6,542 nucleotides of DNA from Burkholderiaceae bacterium (GTDB taxonomy: Bacteria > Pseudomonadota > Gammaproteobacteria > Burkholderiales > Burkholderiaceae): the NCBI GenBank assembly GCA_947373615.1, contig CANBYN010000104.1:1-6542 (forward strand). Reading direction: 5' to 3'. This document shows, piece by piece, positions 6,260 through 6,542 of this stretch. The notes under the pieces are model-generated. The model was not told where the DNA came from. It did not search any database and saw only the letters and a program-made list of their open reading frames with translations. How positions within the stretch are numbered: the stretch's first letter is position 1; each line of letters opens with the position of its first letter. A program made the position numbers and the translations under genes.

Positions 6260-6359
6260 AAATTTATTTCCTTAAATTTCTAATTCAATACAACAAACGC
6301 AGTTCAGCGTTAAATCTTTTCATTGATGGATCCTCAATTCAAGGGTCCATCAAATCAAA
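6260..6359 (-). other. petC-sspA spacer with two small inverted repeats
   Basis: Directly after the petC stop an 8-bp inverted repeat (TTGATGGA 6323-6330 with TCCATCAA 6346-6353) could form a hairpin with an inner 3-bp extension beyond one mismatch, but no T-run follows. A second 5-bp stem (AACGC 6296-6300 with GCGTT 6307-6311) is followed on the minus strand by TTGTTGT. Together these may attenuate or process the petC transcript before sspA. No promoter for sspA stands out by eye, although one would be expected here. Confidence 0.35.
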
Positions 6360-6542
6360 TCAATGAATATCTTTCCAATAAGCCTTATTCAAGCGCCAGG
6401 CCAAAATGGTGAAGATTGCCAAGAACAAGAGCACTATTACACCAAGACGTTTACGTTCCAACTGCACTGGCTCAGCCATCCATGACATGAAAGACACTAA
6501 GTCGGCGATATTATCGTCATACTCTTGTGGTTTCATAGTGCC
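6360..6542 (-). CDS. petC: Cytochrome c1 C-terminal end (petC), 5' part outside window
   Basis: This is the last 60 residues of the cytochrome c1 subunit of the cytochrome bc1 complex (complex III), which passes electrons from the Rieske protein to a soluble or membrane c-type cytochrome. The visible part reads YDDNIADLVSFMSWMAEP, then the charged segment VQLERKRLG, then one transmembrane helix (about visible residues 34-50), then WRLNKAYWKDIH and TGA. That is the typical tail: a periplasmic end, membrane anchor and short cytoplasmic terminus. Haem-binding and axial-ligand residues lie upstream, outside the window. The frame is open through the right edge; the gene presumably closes a petABC operon. 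Confidence 0.93.
   Translation of the reverse strand, partial: GTMKPQEYDDNIADLVSFMSWMAEPVQLERKRLGVIVLLFLAIFTILAWRLNKAYWKDIH

Noticed and set aside
6323..6353. Inverted repeat after petC as an intrinsic terminator
   Set aside because: The stem is only 8 bp with a 15-base interior and is followed by TGAAAAG rather than a T-run; kept only as a hairpin note.
1..6542. CRISPR array, insertion sequence or toxin-antitoxin pair
   Set aside because: No regularly spaced direct repeats apart from the TPR-coded 102-bp period, no transposase, no terminal inverted repeats, and no small paired genes were seen.

Overview
The window looks like the chromosome of a betaproteobacterium of the Burkholderiaceae, most probably Polynucleobacter or a close relative. 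On the minus strand the right end reads cytochrome c1 (petC) tail, then sspA, then sspB, which is a typical Burkholderiales order, followed by a tRNA-Thr(TGT). The base composition is modest in GC, as in Polynucleobacter. The genus is an inference; the gene order and protein motifs are read directly.

Layout, right to left. A conserved housekeeping block fills 6542 to 5117: the end of petC, sspA (GST-fold RNA polymerase-associated protein), sspB (ClpXP adaptor with a C-terminal ClpX-binding tail) and tRNA-Thr. A strong intrinsic terminator at 5108-5072 closes it. Only 32 bases later a second minus-strand unit begins, made of three tightly packed genes: a TPR plus GT41 (SPINDLY/O-GlcNAc transferase type) glycosyltransferase, a GT2-like glycosyltransferase and a class I SAM methyltransferase. 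Their junctions are a TAATG and an ATGA stop/start overlap, which suggests translational coupling. After a 294-base stretch with no convincing gene, a plus-strand gene converges on this operon. It is the 3' part of an acyltransferase-3/SGNH surface-glycan O-acyltransferase, cut by the left window edge.

The left two thirds reads as an accessory surface-glycosylation region abutting core genes at a tRNA. A plausible but unproven picture is that the GT41 enzyme and its GT2 partner build a protein-linked or surface glycan, the methyltransferase modifies it, and the SGNH acyltransferase acetylates the same or another polysaccharide.

The most notable anomaly is the GT2 gene. Its conserved N-terminal beta-strand is encoded upstream of every usable ATG, GTG or TTG. 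The reading frame there shows a seven-codon ATG mini-ORF (starting in the TAATG overlap), an in-frame TAA, and then a Shine-Dalgarno-like AAAAGGTG five bases before an ATC codon exactly where an ATG would be expected. This is a non-standard start, a damaged gene or a sequence error.
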